A DNA stretch of 64,000 bases from Dipteris shenzhenensis (GCA_047967505.1 CM106541.1), one strand, 5' to 3'. Shown: positions 23,650-37,510, numbered from the stretch's first letter. Numbers and translations: made by a program. Notes: generated by a model from the sequence alone, not told the origin.

Positions 23650-24363
23650 CCTCTCTTGGACCCTTCTTCTGCACCTTGCCCCATCTGTAGCTTCTCTACC
23701 TTCTTCTCCCAATGCTCTTCTTCCTCCTCTCCCCCCCCTTGCTCTTCTCCGTCCTCCTCTTCTTGCCTTTGCCTCCCCCCCTCGCCTTCAGCCTCTTCCA
23801 CTCGGCCTCCCTCTAGCCCCACTTCTCCCTCACCTCGCACACTTGCTCCTCTCTCGCTCAACTCCTGGATCACTCAAGGAACTTGCCCCTCTCTTGGACC
23901 CTTCTTCTGCACCTTGCCCCATCTGTAGCTTCTCTACCTTCTTCTCCCAATGCTCTTCTTCCTCCTCTCCCCCCCCTTGCTCTTCTCCGTCCTCCTCTTC
24001 TTGCCTTTGCCTCCCCCCCTCGCCTTCAGCCTCTTCCACTCGGCCTCCCTCTAGCCCCACTTCTCCCTCACCTCGCACACTTGCTCCTCTCTCGCTCAAC
24101 TCCTGGATCACTCAAGGAACTTGCCCCTCTCTTGGACCCTTCTTCTGCACCTTGCCCCATCTGTAGCTTCTCTACCTTCTTCTCCCAATGCTCTTCTTCC
24201 TCCTCTCCCCCCCCTTGCTCTTCTCCGTCCTCCTCTTCTTGCCTTTGCCTCCCCCCCTCGCCTTCAGCCTCTTCCACTCGGCCTCCCTCTAGCCCCACTT
24301 CTCCCTCACCTCGCACACTTGCTCCTCTCTCGCTCAACTCCTGGATCACTCAAGGAACTTGCA
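23650..24363. repeat. Three tandem copies of a 238-bp CT-rich repeat
   Basis: The marker ttggacccttcttctgcacc begins at 23656, 23894 and 24132, so the period is exactly 238 bp. I see no differences between copies by eye. As 238 is not a multiple of three, the long frames through the array shift at each unit and are not coding. Confidence 0.95.
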
Positions 24364-25300
24364 CAATGCTCACTAGACACCGTGACTTATACCAGCATCA
24401 TAGATTGCCTGTTCATGATTGACATAATTTCCCTCATCGCCATCCCACCGCTCTCTTCTCCTTGAACCTCATTTCCTCCCAGCCACCGCAAAACCACACT
24501 CCAAGACTCGAGTGTGTAAACAACGTAGGCGAGCATCCTTGGTCCAATTTCATGGCGTAAATAGGGAAGACAAAGCAAGAGAGAGCTAGAGCCCTGAGCA
24601 AGAGCAAGAGAGAGTGAGAGAGATCGCTCACATAGAGAGTGCCCAGAGCAAGAGAGCTCCGTATTTTCAGCCCAATTGAGCTTTGTCTTTTCAATCCAAT
24701 TCCTAGCATAAACAGGGGAAAGAGAGCTACGAGGTAGCGAGCGAGAGAGACAGAGAGGGTGACGGTAACCCACATATAGATAGAGTGAGAGAGCGAATGT
24801 GTGAGAGAGACACACACAGAAAGAGAGAGGGAAATCGACGAAGTACAAAGTAGACTATCGGAGCTCGCATTGCAAAACTAATTTGAAGGGACAAACATGG
24901 TTGAAGAGCAACACAACAATTTGCACACGTAGCTCTGAGAGAGACGACACACTTCTGGCTATGGCTTCGTCTCTCTGAGCTTTGCCTCCTTCTTCATCTT
25001 TGCCTTCCCTTCCTTCCATCCATCGCACCTCTCCCCTCCCCTTCGGCCTTGTATTCTTCCCCACCCCCCCTCGCCAATGATGGCCTTGTCTCAATCGCCT
25101 CGGCTGTGCTACATCAGATAGGTCCACCTTCTCTCCAGGCATGCACAGCTCCAAGCTTGCTCCCAAGTGACGAATTCTTCTCCCCAGAGCATTGGCCACA
25201 ACTGCAGTCCCTTTGGATTGGTCTGGTGGCCTTTGTCCCCGCATCCTCTACTCCAAAAAATATCCTCATCATTGAGCTCCCCACACTGAAGAAGCAAAAG
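24364..25300. other. Purine/pyrimidine-biased intergenic DNA
   Basis: Rich in GAGAGA on the plus strand (24570-24830). ORFs here are low-complexity; I see no supported gene. Confidence 0.4.
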
Positions 25301-25324
25301 GGGGGTTTATTTTCGAAACAAAAG

Positions 25325-28027
25325 GGGGGTATAAAGCAGCAATATTCATGCAGTCATACCCCACAGCAAAATGGACTTGGAGAAAGGAAAAACAAGCATA
25401 TTGGAGAGGTATCTCATGCCATGCTCAACGAAAAAGACATGCCAGATTATTATTGGGTTGAAGCAGTTGCTACAGCAGTCTACATAATGAACAGGACTCC
25501 CAGTATAGCAATACATGGCATGATGCCAGAGGAGAGGTATATTGGTAGGAGACCAGATATTTCTCATTTGAAAGTTTTTGGTTGCATTGCCTATGTTCAT
25601 GTGCTAGATGAGTCGAGATCCAAGTTGGATCCAAAAGTTGAGAAGTGCATCTTTATTGGTTATTCTCTGCAGCAGAAAGGGTGTAGATGCTATAACCCTT
25701 CTACTCGTAAGTTTACAGTGAGCAGACGTTTTTGATGAGATGAGCAACTGGTATAAACCAATAAATGTGATTGATGATGTAGATGCACAAAATGGTAATG
25801 CTGCACAAAATTCACAGCAGCAATCACAAAATATTAGTGGATGTGTAGTGTCCTCTAGTAGTGGTTCACATACTTCGCCATCGACAGGCAGATTGAGATC
25901 AAGAGGATCTCCTCAAAGCAATGCAGATAGTGGTATACAAGTATCACGAAAAAGAAAAGAGAAAGTAGATCAACCCATGGTTGATGTGAATGTAGGTCAC
26001 TTTTATGTGGATGGTGAATCCAGTGGCTCAGAACAGAGCCTTAATGATGAGTTGGGTATTCCTTCTATTGTTACACCTGGAGTAAGGAAGACAAGGGATG
26101 TTTTGAGAGCACTTGGTAGTGAGCCTATTTTGTGCAGGTCTACCAGAGCTAGGTATCTTGTGGATAGGCTGAAATATGATGGATTTACAGCCATTCACTA
26201 TGCCTATATGGTCAAAGTGATACATGAACCAGAACCCACTTCTTTTGAGGAAGCCAGCAAGCCATGGGAAAAGAAAAATGGGAGAAAGCCATGGATGAAG
26301 AAATGGATGCCTTGGAAGCAAATGCTACATGGGAATTGGTGCCTTTGCCTAAAGACAAGAATGCAATTGGTTGGAAGTGGGTTTATAAGGTGAAGCACAA
26401 TGCAAATGGTTCTGTGAACAAATACAAGGCAAGATTAGTTGTCAAGGGGTATGCACAGACATATGGCATTGATTATGAAGAAACATTCGGTCCGGTTGCA
26501 AGGATGGCAACCGTAAGAGCAGTTATTGCTATGGCTGCATCAAAGGGATGGTCTTTACATCAAATGGATGTAAAGAATGCTTTCTTGCATGGTGATTTGC
26601 AAGAAGAGGTCTATATGGAGCAGCCACCAGGTTATGTTCATGTTGTTCATTGTTTGTAGGTTGAAGAAAGCCTTGTATGGCTTGAAGCAAGCACCCAGAG
26701 CATGGTCTGACAAGATAGGACAGTATCTTGTCATTATTGGCTTTCAGATTTCCAAGCAATATTTCTCACTTTATGTGAGAAAAACAGAGAAAGGCATTGT
26801 GCTGCTTGTCATTTATGTTGATGATTTGATCATCACAGGTGATAGTGATGAAGATATCCTTCATGTGAAAATGCTATTGAAGCAGAAGTTTGAGATGAAG
26901 GATTTGGGAGAGCTGTGTTACTTCTTGGGCATTGAGGTGATTAAATCCACAAGTGGGATATGGCTCTTGCAGAGGCAGTATGGATTGAAAATGCTGTCCA
27001 AATATGCGATGACAGGTTGTAAGTCTATTTCAGTTCCTTTGGAGCAGAATGTGAAGTTGAGCGCAGATGCAGGTGAGCTTCTGGAAGACCCTACTATGTA
27101 CAAACGCATAGTAGGAGAGAGCTGTGTTACTTCTTGGGCATTGAGGTGATTAAATCCACAAGTGGGATATGGCTCTTGCAGAGGCAGTATGGATTGAACA
27201 TGCTGTCCAAATATGCGATGACAAGTTGTAAGTCTATTTCAGTTCCTTTGGAGCAGAATGTGAAGTTGAGCGCAGATGCAGGTTGAGCTTCTGGAAGACC
27301 CTACTATGTACAAACGCATAGTAGGAAGTTTGATTTATATGACTATTACTAGGCTAGATTTGAGCGCTATGCTGTTGGGTTGGTAAGTTAGGTTATGTAG
27401 GCTCCAAGGAAATCGCATTTGGATGCGGCTAGATGCATACTGAGGTATGTGAAATCCACATTGCAGTATGGACTATTTTATGAGACTGGGGTTCAGATAC
27501 ACTTGCATGGATACACTGATGCTGATTGGGCTGGTAGTATTTCTGATAGATGACCTACAAGTGGATATATGTTCTCTTTTGGGAGTGCTGCAGTCACTTG
27601 GAGCAGTAAGAAATAGCCTACAGTTGCCTTGTCGAGCACAGAGGCTGAGTACAGGGGTGCAGCAATGGCTGCATGTGAGGTAGCTTGGTTGCATAAGCTA
27701 CTTTATGATATGCATCAGTCTACACATGGGCCAGTTGTCATTTATTGTGACAACATGACTAGTATACACTTGGCAAATAACCCAATCTATCATGCTAGAA
27801 CAAAGCACATTGAGGTGCATTATCATGATGTGCAGGAGAAGGTTCTAGTAGGTTTTATTGATCTAGTTTATGTCAGCACGGAGGATCAGATAGCTGACAT
27901 ATTCACGAAGGCATTGGGTGTAGAGAAGCTGCGCAAGTTCAGAGACCTACTTGGTGTGCAAGAATTGGGATTGAGCTCGAGGGGGAGTGTTGAGATATCG
28001 AGCTCCACTTGTGATATGCCAGGGTGA
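25325..28027 (+). pseudogene. copia D integrase end, reverse transcriptase, RNase H
   Basis: Frame 25049-25735 carries the integrase end (SHTPQQNGLGERKNKHI and YYWVEAVATAVYIMNRTPS). The linker frame 25740-26393 precedes RT ([23 protein letters not shown], about 26370-26440). The RT active site VIYVDDLIITG lies near 26810-26840. A 209-bp tandem duplication (about 26908-27116 and 27117-27326) repeats the RT segment from ELCYFLGIEVIKS onward and destroys the frame. RNase H (STEAEYRGAAMAACEVAWL) runs from 27629 and ends at 28027 close to the LTR. Not functional. Confidence 0.88.
26908..27326. repeat. 209-bp tandem duplication inside D reverse transcriptase
   Basis: The text gagctgtgttacttcttggg starts at 26910 and again at 27119. 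The copies are almost identical; the second has one extra base in the gcaggttgagc stretch. Confidence 0.92.
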
Positions 28028-28340
28028 CCGTTGTGCATTTATGTCACCGACTTGTTAGCTGCAGATGTGGTTGGTACACCGCCCATGAATAATAGCTGGA
28101 TGACAGGTATCTTTATGTACTCTAGTTAGTGGCTCAGTTAGTATGCCACCTTAGTTAGCTGAGTTTGGTTTGAGACCCACATATAGGGTTCACCTATTCT
28201 TTTGTACTTAGAGTTCTTTTGGCTTTCACAACTAAGAAGAGGAAAACGGTTTTCAACCTCCACCTTTGTGTATATTCCCCCATTGTGTATGTGAGAAAGC
28301 TGCAAGTGAGACTCCTTCCTTCTCTCCCACTCTCTTCACA
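27988..28340 (+). repeat. 3' LTR of copia element D
   Basis: TGTTGAGATATCGAG...CTTCACA, 353 bp, colinear with 1786-1435 on the other strand. Confidence 0.88.
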
Positions 28341-28648
28341 GGGACATGCACAATACTCACTTTTGGAAGCCCTGGCCACAATTGTTTAGAATCTCCCCTT
28401 GCCAATTGGACCGCTACTCCATCATGCAAGCAACCATCAGCTCCCAAGTTCTCCACAAGCTATGATCCAAGGATGGATCATGGACAAGAAGAGGGCATGT
28501 TAAACACTATGGTTTATAGTTGTGAAACTTTTTAAATGATTCACGATTTTTAGGACATTTGCAAGACAGAGAGAAGGAGGAGGAAAGGATGCAAGTGTAA
28601 GATAATGGAATTCTGCCTTGGAGACATATGGGCCCAAGTTCTTGTAAG

Positions 28649-28651
<3 letters not shown>

Positions 28652-28692
<41 letters not shown>
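28652..28692. repeat. (GA)20 microsatellite
   Basis: About 41 bases of uninterrupted GA. Confidence 0.95.
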
Positions 28693-28696
<4 letters not shown>

Positions 28697-28699
28697 GAA

Positions 28700-31330
28700 G
28701 ACTATGGTTGGCCCTCCTTCAAAAGGTGGAATGTATGAAAGGTTGGAATATTGAATTTAGTTTATTGTTTTATGCACAAGTTTGGAAATAGAGCTCTCTC
28801 TTTCTCTTCCAAGTGTTTGAGTCTTCTCGTGCTTTCATTGTAGTGCCATTGTGTTTGCCACTCCATCCCCCTTCATTCTCCTCTTCTTTCCCTCCTCCAT
28901 GTCTTCTTCCATCTCTCCTCCTTTCCTTTCTCGTGGAAACACATCGCAACAACACAGGAGTCTTGAGAGAAACAATTGAGGATGGTTTGTGCTTGCATTG
29001 CTCCGATGAGGAGTAGTAGGAGGAGAGGCTCCCTCGGCATTCCTTCAAGATCACACAACACATGAGTCATAGCCAAAGACTACACAAAGGGGAGGTGAAT
29101 TCAAAGGAGGGGATATATAACAATCTTTGACGATGATTACCTGGGAAAAAGGGGGTGTATAGATGAGGGGATGGATCAAGTGGAACACACTTCTATTCAG
29201 CACTCGTGGAGAGGAGAGGGAGTGGAGTGAGAAAGTAGGAGTCTAGTTTTGAGAGGGGATCATGAGGGAGGCCTCAGTGGTGGTAGAATAGGGTAGCTAT
29301 GTGGGGTTTTGTAAGGAGGGGGTACAGATAACATGGTCTTTAAAAAGAGAGAAGCAATCCATCACCTAAAATGATAGTGAAAAAGGGACATGAGGATGGA
29401 GATTCAACAGGGGCTATGTAAAGTAGGATAGGGTGGCTATGAATAGAAGGTCATTGAAGGGGTTTCTAGAGAGGGAAAAGGGGGGGAAATGACTGAGAAA
29501 CAAGAGGGGTCTTGAGAGGAAATGAGAAATAAAGAGGAGGGATTTTCAAGAGGAGATGATAGAGAGAGTGTGTGAAAGTGAGATAGAGGGAGAAAAGAGA
29601 GAGTTAGAATGAGTGATCGAGAAAGAGAGAGTCAATACTGAGAGAGTGGGGCAAAAGAGAGAGGGGAGATGGAGAAAGAGAGAGGTAGAGGGTAAATGAG
29701 AGAAATGAGAAAGGGAGGAGGGGGGGAGGAAGAGGGTAGAGAAGAGAAACAAGGAAGGAAAAAGAGGAAGAGGGTAAAAGAAGAGGTTGGGGGGGCAGGT
29801 GATGGAGATGGTGGTAATGATGGAGAATCATTTGTCTTATGGTAATAGAGTTTAATTTTGCACTCTTTTGCGAGTCTTCATCTCATTTCCGTCTCCCTTC
29901 CTCTATTTTTCTTCTTCAAGAAGCATAAAAGTGACCTCCACTTGGATGCTTGGTAAACTCACATAGTAGAATTTTTTTCTAAGCCACTATGAAGGATAAT
30001 TCATCCCATCTAGGCATTTTGGATCATTGATGGTGAGAGAGTACTTCCCCCAGGCACAATCAAGCTGAAAAGGATAATTTTACGAGATAGTTTGACACCC
30101 TAGTGGTACAATAGTCATAAATTCTCTCATTAATCCATTTTTATGAAACTTAATGAAACATGAGGCTAGAATCTTCAAGGCACATCTTTGAAAACTTTTG
30201 TTTTGTTGGATTTACTTGAATTATAGACCATATTCATGATAGTTTTGACCCCCTATTGATAAAATGCTTGTATCTTAGTTATCATTGCTCCATTTCTAGG
30301 AAAACTTAATCTCTATAAAGATTTATTAAATACACACCTACTCATGTTTTCAACTTGTAAATTGGATCTTTGAATAAAAAATCATGAGTGTTTTGTTTAT
30401 GACAGTCTTGTATAATCACAATTTTGACGCACTATCAACAAAATGCTTGTAGTTTGCTAAGCACCAGTCCATTTTCTACAAAATCTATATGGCTCAAAAG
30501 CTTGTTTTGAGTTATGTCAAGTTGTGTCTTTTATTGCCAATTTGAGTTCTTTACAAAACGTTATAAGACTCTCTATTTGATAGAATCATATAGGACATAT
30601 TTAATCTTCTTCATGTATCATTTATGAAGAGCATCCCGATGTTTCACTAATTTGCCCATGCCATGTGTATTTAGAAATGTGAGAGAGAACTTTTCAATTA
30701 AATCAAAATAGATACTTCATCATCCCAAACTTCATGTCACAATAACCATTATCCATATTTGGTTTTTGAAAGAGATACAAGGATGCTCAAGCCTTGGAAT
30801 CACCTTGCATATCATATATGCATATCTAAATGACATGATATGCTAGTCTACAAAAGGAGAATTCAGAATTGCAAGGTTAGATGAAAGAAATTGAATTCTT
30901 GTATTGAAGAGAGTATTGTAAAAATCCTTCACTTCTAGATGTAAAATACAATTTTAAATGAGAATAATTCAAAGTTGCCAAAACGATATTATACATGAAA
31001 GACAATTTAATGTGCGCACGCTTGCACAAAAGAAAATAAAAAAATTGTCTAAGAAAATTTGGCATTCTAAGTGTCAAGTAATAGCTTGTAGGACTACTTT
31101 CAAACTCATGTATGCCTATGTTAGGTTAGGCTCTGATGATGTAGGAGAAGTATTCACAAATAGCCTAAACTGTATGTTGATTCTAACCTAGATGTAATTG
31201 GCATTGAGCTAGAAATCTAGTAGGAATGCTGAATGCATATTAGCATTACAAAATAACTCCAAAAGATGGAAAGAGAATCTACTTGAACCAAGCATGAATA
31301 TTAGATGTTCATGCATTCATATGTTAAAGA
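28700..31330. other. Intergenic; purine-rich block at 29100-29830
   Basis: The plus strand from 29100 to 29830 is strongly A/G biased. No supported gene. ORFs on the complementary strand are Ser/Leu/Pro-rich composition effects. Confidence 0.45.
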
Positions 31331-31740
31331 AGAGCATTCCTCAATCTAGACGTTGCATTAAGATATGATGGTCATGCCATCCCTTCTTTTGGCATTGATA
31401 TTCTTGCTAGAAACAAAGTAGTTTAGTCTAGAATCTCATTTGGAATCCCGATTATACCCATTGTACCCATACATAAAGGAGCACAGTTTGTGTCTAGCAA
31501 CTTGATCTTGGATTTATGTCTAGCAACTTAATCTAGGATCCCATCTATGAATGCAATTAGAAAGGTGTCAAATGCTACTTGGGGATTTAGCTTCCTATAG
31601 TTTACATTCACCATTCTTCTTAGGTAAACAAAATCGACATTCGCCACTCTTTTTAGGTACCACCACAATAGAGAATAAACAACCACTTTTGTCAAAGGAA
31701 TAGATGAAGCCAACACAAAGGAGTCAAACAAGCCTACTTA
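31330..31740 (-). pseudogene. Decayed Ty3/gypsy reverse transcriptase
   Basis: The minus strand, over three frames, shows SIVVVPKKSGECR (about 31640-31690), then MVNVNYRKLNPQ (about 31580-31620), FIDGILD (about 31528-31550), and VARHKLCSFMYGYNGYNR (about 31450-31510). These match in order the gypsy RT motifs P-I-V-V-K-K-x-G, V-D-Y-R-x-L-N, P-F-I-D-x-x-L and Y-S-x-x-D-x-x-S-G-Y-x-Q. The frame is broken by several stops and shifts. An Asn/Gln/His-rich region upstream on the same strand, to about 34100, may be the gag part of the same element, but I cannot define its ends. Confidence 0.65.
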
Positions 31741-34700
31741 TGTGCATAGCATAATTCACATTCATGTGATATATTGATAAATTTTGAGTGGAACACCTTG
31801 CAACTTGGTGTAATCCCATGTATTCTTTGAACAACTGTCAAACTAATGCCAATTTTTTAAAGGCTAAAGCTCTCTTAAAACGTTGCCAGTATGCAAGAAT
31901 TGAAGTATTTTTTTAGTTTCCAAATGTAATTACTAACTGTTGTATGTGGAGCTTTGGACCCAAGCATGTTTATACCCATTCAATGTTGCACATATTATGT
32001 TGGGATTGTTCCTTAACACCATCTCTCTCAAGATCAACATTGCAAACATGAAATGAGGTTTGTACATGAATCTCCCAAGGAGTTTCAATCTTCACCTTTA
32101 TAGTTGAGCTATTGTCAATGTTGCTTTCTATTTATTATGTCGGTACTAAAACAATTGCATATGGTTTATCAACCTTTAACGGTTGTGGTTTTTGTTGTTG
32201 TCCTTGTTGTCCACCTAAAGTAGATATATGCGTTTGATTTTCATTCTTTACCTAAAGATTTCTTATGTCTTGTTGCATCTGAATGTTGATTGTTGGCTTT
32301 CAACATTGATGAGACTAGTTGTCTCTACTAGACTAGTTGTCTTTCACATATGATTATATCACCAAAGTAGTGGTATCTCAACTCATGTTTGCTTAATGTT
32401 GTCTAGATTAGGAGTTACTGGCATCTCTCAGATTGTTGCACTTTGTCTGATGTGCTTTGCATTTTGCTCTTGGAGACGTGCTTTTGATGTATGTGGACTT
32501 TGTCTCATGTTTGCATGATTTCCAATTGGGCCTGATCAATGTGATTTCCGTCATTGTCTTTTGAATTTGATAACATGAACTATCCAAAATACTCATTGTG
32601 GAAGAAGTGATATATCTTGTCTTTCTGTAAGATTCACTACATCGAAGGGATTATCTATTTTTGCATGTTTGCCATAACAATTTGAGCTATTGATTTCATG
32701 TTTATCGTTTTTACTAGATTACATGTTGATGTCATGCCCAATATCCTCGCATTGATTTCATCTTTTGCATATTGTCACATATGAATCAATACGAGTTTTG
32801 TGTTTTCAAAATTGGAAGTGGAACTTTTCATGATGTCTAGTTGTGTTGATAGGCCTTGTTCTTTTGTACATGGCATGGTGATTGTTGATAGAACTTGTTC
32901 TTTTGTACATGACATGCTATCAATGTTGATTGTATTTGCATCTTCTTCAAGGATGCCATTAAAATAATGAGACTAAAATTGGCCATTGCATGAAATGATG
33001 CTTAGGGTGATGTTGGTTCTTTTCCATTATATGTAGGATTTGTAAAGACTAGAACACATTTGTCACATTCTAACTTTTGTATGTTGGCATTGACCATGGT
33101 GACTTATTTTGTGCCACTATGTTGGCCTTAATTTCTGATAGTGTTCATTTGCACATCTACATTATGTGAATTGTCTTTGTGTTGGTTGCCATTTTGAGGA
33201 TGAATTTTTGTAGGAGTTGTGTCCTTTACATGTATTATGATTGCTTTGTTCACTTCTAGATTATTTCTTTGCAATGGTCCACGTTTTGGATTTGAAAGAT
33301 GTGTTGGTGTAAGATAGAGAGGTTTATTAGACCATGATTTTCTTTTGGTGCTTCTCACTAAGGTTCATCACCATAATTATCATAGATTGGTGGAAGTTGG
33401 AAATTGGCATATGCATGTTGATTGGATTTGTCATGTTAAATACCTCTTTAATGGAGTTTCTTCATTTCAAATATTGGTTATTGTCGGAACCATATGTGGA
33501 TGCTTCATATCTAATAGTGAAACATGTTGTAGACACTTCTTCTTTATGAATATGCTTTTGCAGTGATTGTGCTTCTTCCCGCACTAAGCCATTTGGATGG
33601 ATGTCAATTGCAATTACCATGTAGTGAATCCTTGCAATTATTGATGTTGCATAAATTGTAACATGCTTGGCACGTGTACACATGATGGCCTTCGAGTTCC
33701 ATGGTCATGTGGTTGTTCTTCATGCTTTTGACCCTGTAGCATTATACCAACTGCATTTTACATGTTTGAATGATCTAGACCTTTATTGGTGTCTATTGGA
33801 TCCTTGAATTCATTTCAATGAGAATAAGTTTGCATGTTATGTATGCCTTTTCTTTCCATTTGAAGGTTTTCATACATACTAAACTAATCATGGATGTTAA
33901 TTGCATTGTCAATGTCTATCTTGAGTCTATTCACTTGCAATTGGCATTGATGAGGGCACTTGTGAGATGCCCAGTTAAAGAAGTCACAATTCAAATGAGA
34001 TGGTTCTTTATAAAGATTCCTTTACAAAGGAAATACTTCTCATAGGAAGTAAGATATACCGGCCCGCCACCCCCATCCTCTATTTGGGATATCTCAATCA
34101 TAAACAAAATCACAATCTCAATTGCAGTTACAGTTGAATTAGAAAGGTATCTCAATCTCAATCTCGAACTCGACATCTACTATTGGAACCTCAATCTCGA
34201 TCTTGATCTCAATCTGATTCTGAGTCCTCCACAATTTGCCTCAAAATCTGCACCCATGAAGCTTCTTTGAAAATATAAGTGTACATCATCATTTGTTCTT
34301 AACTTTTGAAGTGAAAACCTGCTTTTGCCAAAAATAGCCCTGCTTTCTAGAAAAATAGCCATCGTTTTCATTTAGCAAGGTTTTTCTCACTGAGACTACA
34401 GCAATATTTGGACCTCCATCTCTCACAAATACTGCGGAATCTAAACATAATGTCTTCTAGCCGTCTTTCGATACCTTAGATCATTGGTATTCATCTCTTT
34501 TTGCCAAAATCCGCCATCTTAGGCCTCAAATCTGCATTCTAGAATTCTGCACAAAAATCCAACTAGAAAAACTAGTCCAAAGTGCTTTTTCCTGATCTTT
34601 GGACCATTACTTCACCATCCAAATTGTTGAATCATGTAAGTTACAAAGTATCAAAACTATATCTTGCTAGAAAGTCTACAATTCTCTCACACAAACTTTT

Positions 34701-36424
34701 CCCAAACTGAATCTTCCCATACATATTTGCCTCTTTCAAAGATGGCCAATGTCTATTATTAAAACTGTGCAAACAACAAAACGAAGAAGCAAAATAGAGT
34801 GTATTGAGCTATGGTTGAAAGTAGGTTCCATTCATTTATAACCTAGTTTTTGAGCTCACCTTGCAACCCCAACACGACATTCAAATCATCGTGTCTCCTA
34901 GGCCTCACATCGTTGTCTATGGTCCACTTATTTGATTTTTGAATTGATGTCATAGTGTATGCGTGCTACCAAATAAGTGACTTTGTTCCTGTTTACGATA
35001 TCAAAACCGCATTGGGCATTTTGCTTATCTTATTCTTTTGTGTTGTCAAATTCTGACATTGTGCTATGTTCTTATGCATTTCTCTTTTAGCTATTCTGGT
35101 GGACGTAGCTCTAGCTTCTAGCACTTGCTATGTATTGTCACTGGCTCAGTTGTGCCTTTGTGTTGCTTCTCATTCTTCCAAGTATTCTTGGAGTATCATT
35201 GTAGTTTCTTCCAAGTATTCTTGGAGATAACATTGGTGCGAATAATGGATGTTGCCAATGTCGTGGAACTTGCATACCTTTCTCTAATCGTTGATGGTGC
35301 TTCCTATAGAAGGATTATCCAAACTGCTTCATATGGTGCTCATTGATGGAGTCTTAACCATGTCATTGATGTCAACTTTCTCGTTGTCTTTCTAAACTGC
35401 TTGTTTGTTGATAATGAGCTGCTCCTGTCTCTTTCCAGAAGGTTTTTCTGTCTTGTAGTAGGCTAATGTTGCTTTCTTGAGTAGTGCTAGAATGTTCTTC
35501 TTTTGTTGGTTGCTGCTTCTTGTGTTAGTTGCTGCCTCGGTTGCCACTCCCTCTTAATGTAGACTTGGCTTTGTCTTGCTTGTCAAGTTGCCTTTGCTAG
35601 GCAAATACTACATTTCTTTGTTTGATTGTTGTCCTTGTATATCGATTATTTTTGCTACATATTGCCAATTTGGATGTGATTCTTACATTTTGCCTAATTA
35701 CATGTGCTAACTGTGTTTGATTATGGTGTTGAAAATACTTTGATGCTGGTTGATTCTTTCTTAACTTGCATGAGGTTGTATGACCCTTGAGCTATACTTG
35801 ATTATTAAAAATGTTTGCCCCTTGATTGTCACAACTAAGTTGATTTGCCACTTGTATTATTAAAAGGCTTTTTTTTGCATTTAGATGCTTTCAAGCATGT
35901 AAGTTGCCTTTTGCAGTGGATTACTGTAAGTCCAGGTTTGAATACAATTTGCATTTTGCCTTTGCATATGGACATGTCTTTGCATTCCATGGTATCATTG
36001 ATGTTGATGGCAATGGGACCATTAAGCATAAAAATTGATATGCATAGTTATATTTTATTAGTATTTAAATGTAAATGAAATATATCATTTTATGTTGCCA
36101 AACACGTTGGCAAACATGACATCAAATTTTGATAAGTTCTGAAAGAAATGCTCTAAATGTATTATAAAGTGTCGATACATATTTTAAACATAACAATGAC
36201 CTCTAAAGTGGTAAAAATTAGCATGAATAACATGCCAACATGTTGCTCTTCATGGGCTTCAAATTTAGATCAAAATGGCACAAAAAAGGAGTCGAAATGA
36301 CCAAGATATGGAGGCAAGAGTTTGGGTGTTTCCAAGATTTAGAAGCAAATTGATTTAGGCACCAACGCTACCTATTTGATCCATCAATCTCCATGACAAG
36401 GATGCCCAAATCGACTAGTACAAC
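31741..36424. other. Intergenic, possibly decayed gypsy body; no supported gene
   Basis: AT-rich sequence with short frames only. 32150-33360 minus-strand frames are Asn/Gln/Lys-rich in the style of retroelement gag linkers. A TCAATCTC motif recurs near 34120-34220. Confidence 0.35.
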
Positions 36425-36538
36425 TGGCTTTGGTGAACTTCGATCTCCGATACGACGTATGTGGCAAGCTAGCCTAACCATTGGCTTTGGTGAACTTCGA
36501 TCTCCGATACGACGTATGTGGCAAGCTAGCCTAACCAT
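36425..36538. repeat. 57-bp perfect tandem duplication
   Basis: Unit 1 is 36425-36481 and unit 2 is 36482-36538. They are identical by eye. 57 is a multiple of three, so a 19-residue repeat appears in one frame, but the surrounding frame is only 66 codons long. Confidence 0.95.
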
Positions 36539-37009
36539 TCACTATAATCGTCAAATAAATCGGAAAAAAGAAATCAAAATAAAGCATAAATAAATTAATT
36601 GCATGATGTGGCATGTGTGTTCATGTGTAACTATGTAAAGGATTTGCCTACAAAGCACTATGTAGTATTGCGATGATATGGCATTATGTGTTTTTAGTTT
36701 TGTTTTGAGAGTCCACTTTTTGTGTGGAAAAAAACACCAAATATCTTATGTACAACTCTTTCCCCCTACCTTAAGCATTCAATGCTACCTCAAGTGTGGA
36801 TTTTTATCACTATTGAAGTAGGGAGCGAAGAAGATACCAAGGCCGAGACTTAACAAGCCCTTAGCTCACCACAATAAAACTCACTTAATCGGTGGGTGCC
36901 AAGTTCTCAAGTGAAAGAGCTACTTGCCCATATTAGGCGTCGACTCACGTGTCCATATGCAAAAGGAAATGTGCTTGGAGAGCATTGTGTACCTAAGAGG
37001 CACTACCAA

Positions 37010-37510
37010 TGACATGGAAATGATGATGTGACGACATCGTAATTGATGATGTGACAATAGACATGGCAATGATGACATGGTAGTTGATGATGTGGTGATT
37101 GATGACATGGCATTGATGATGTGATACTGTTGATATCGCAATGATGATGTGATTGCTAACGTGACAAAGATGTGGCCAACGATTGTGTGACTCACGATGT
37201 GGCAGACTGCATGGCTGATGAGATGACCATGGCTGACTGAGCTGAGAATTGACCAGACTGAACTGACACTTGAATGAACTGGTAGTTAACTGAACTGGTT
37301 GTGGATTGAACTGGCTATCTGCAAACTGAGCAGTGTCAGACTGTGACTGCAGGTGTCAGTGTCAGATGTAAGAGGAGCTGAAAATTGACCAGACTGAACT
37401 GGTAATTAACTGAACTGGTTTATAGACTGAACTGGCTGTCTGCAAACTGTGCAGGGTGTCAGACTTGATGGCAGGTGTCAATCTCAGATGTCAGAGAAGC
37501 AGACTGGCAG
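37010..37510. repeat. Degenerate short-period repeats and a 136-bp tandem duplication
   Basis: 37010-37160 consists of variations of gatgatgtgacat. A longer unit beginning gagctgagaattgaccagac starts at 37239 and again at 37375 (period 136), full of ctgaactggt and gtgtcagac words. These echo on to about 37700. Not coding. Confidence 0.8.

Larger units (their letters stand above)
25310..28340 (+). mobile_element. 5'-truncated copia element D with 3' LTR
   Basis: The element begins abruptly in integrase and lacks the 5' LTR, gag and protease. A polypurine tract (27979-27987) precedes a complete 353-bp 3' LTR (27988-28340). That LTR is the same family as LTR C at 1435-1786. Just upstream, near 25292-25330, the word aaaaggggggt occurs twice. 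Confidence 0.9.

Noticed and set aside
23585-24465. Repeated Pro/Ser/Leu-rich or Glu/Gly-rich proteins
   Set aside because: They come from the 238-bp repeat whose period is not a multiple of three; no domain.
29546-29831. Minus-strand Ser/Leu/Pro-rich frames
   Set aside because: Composition effect of the purine-rich plus strand.
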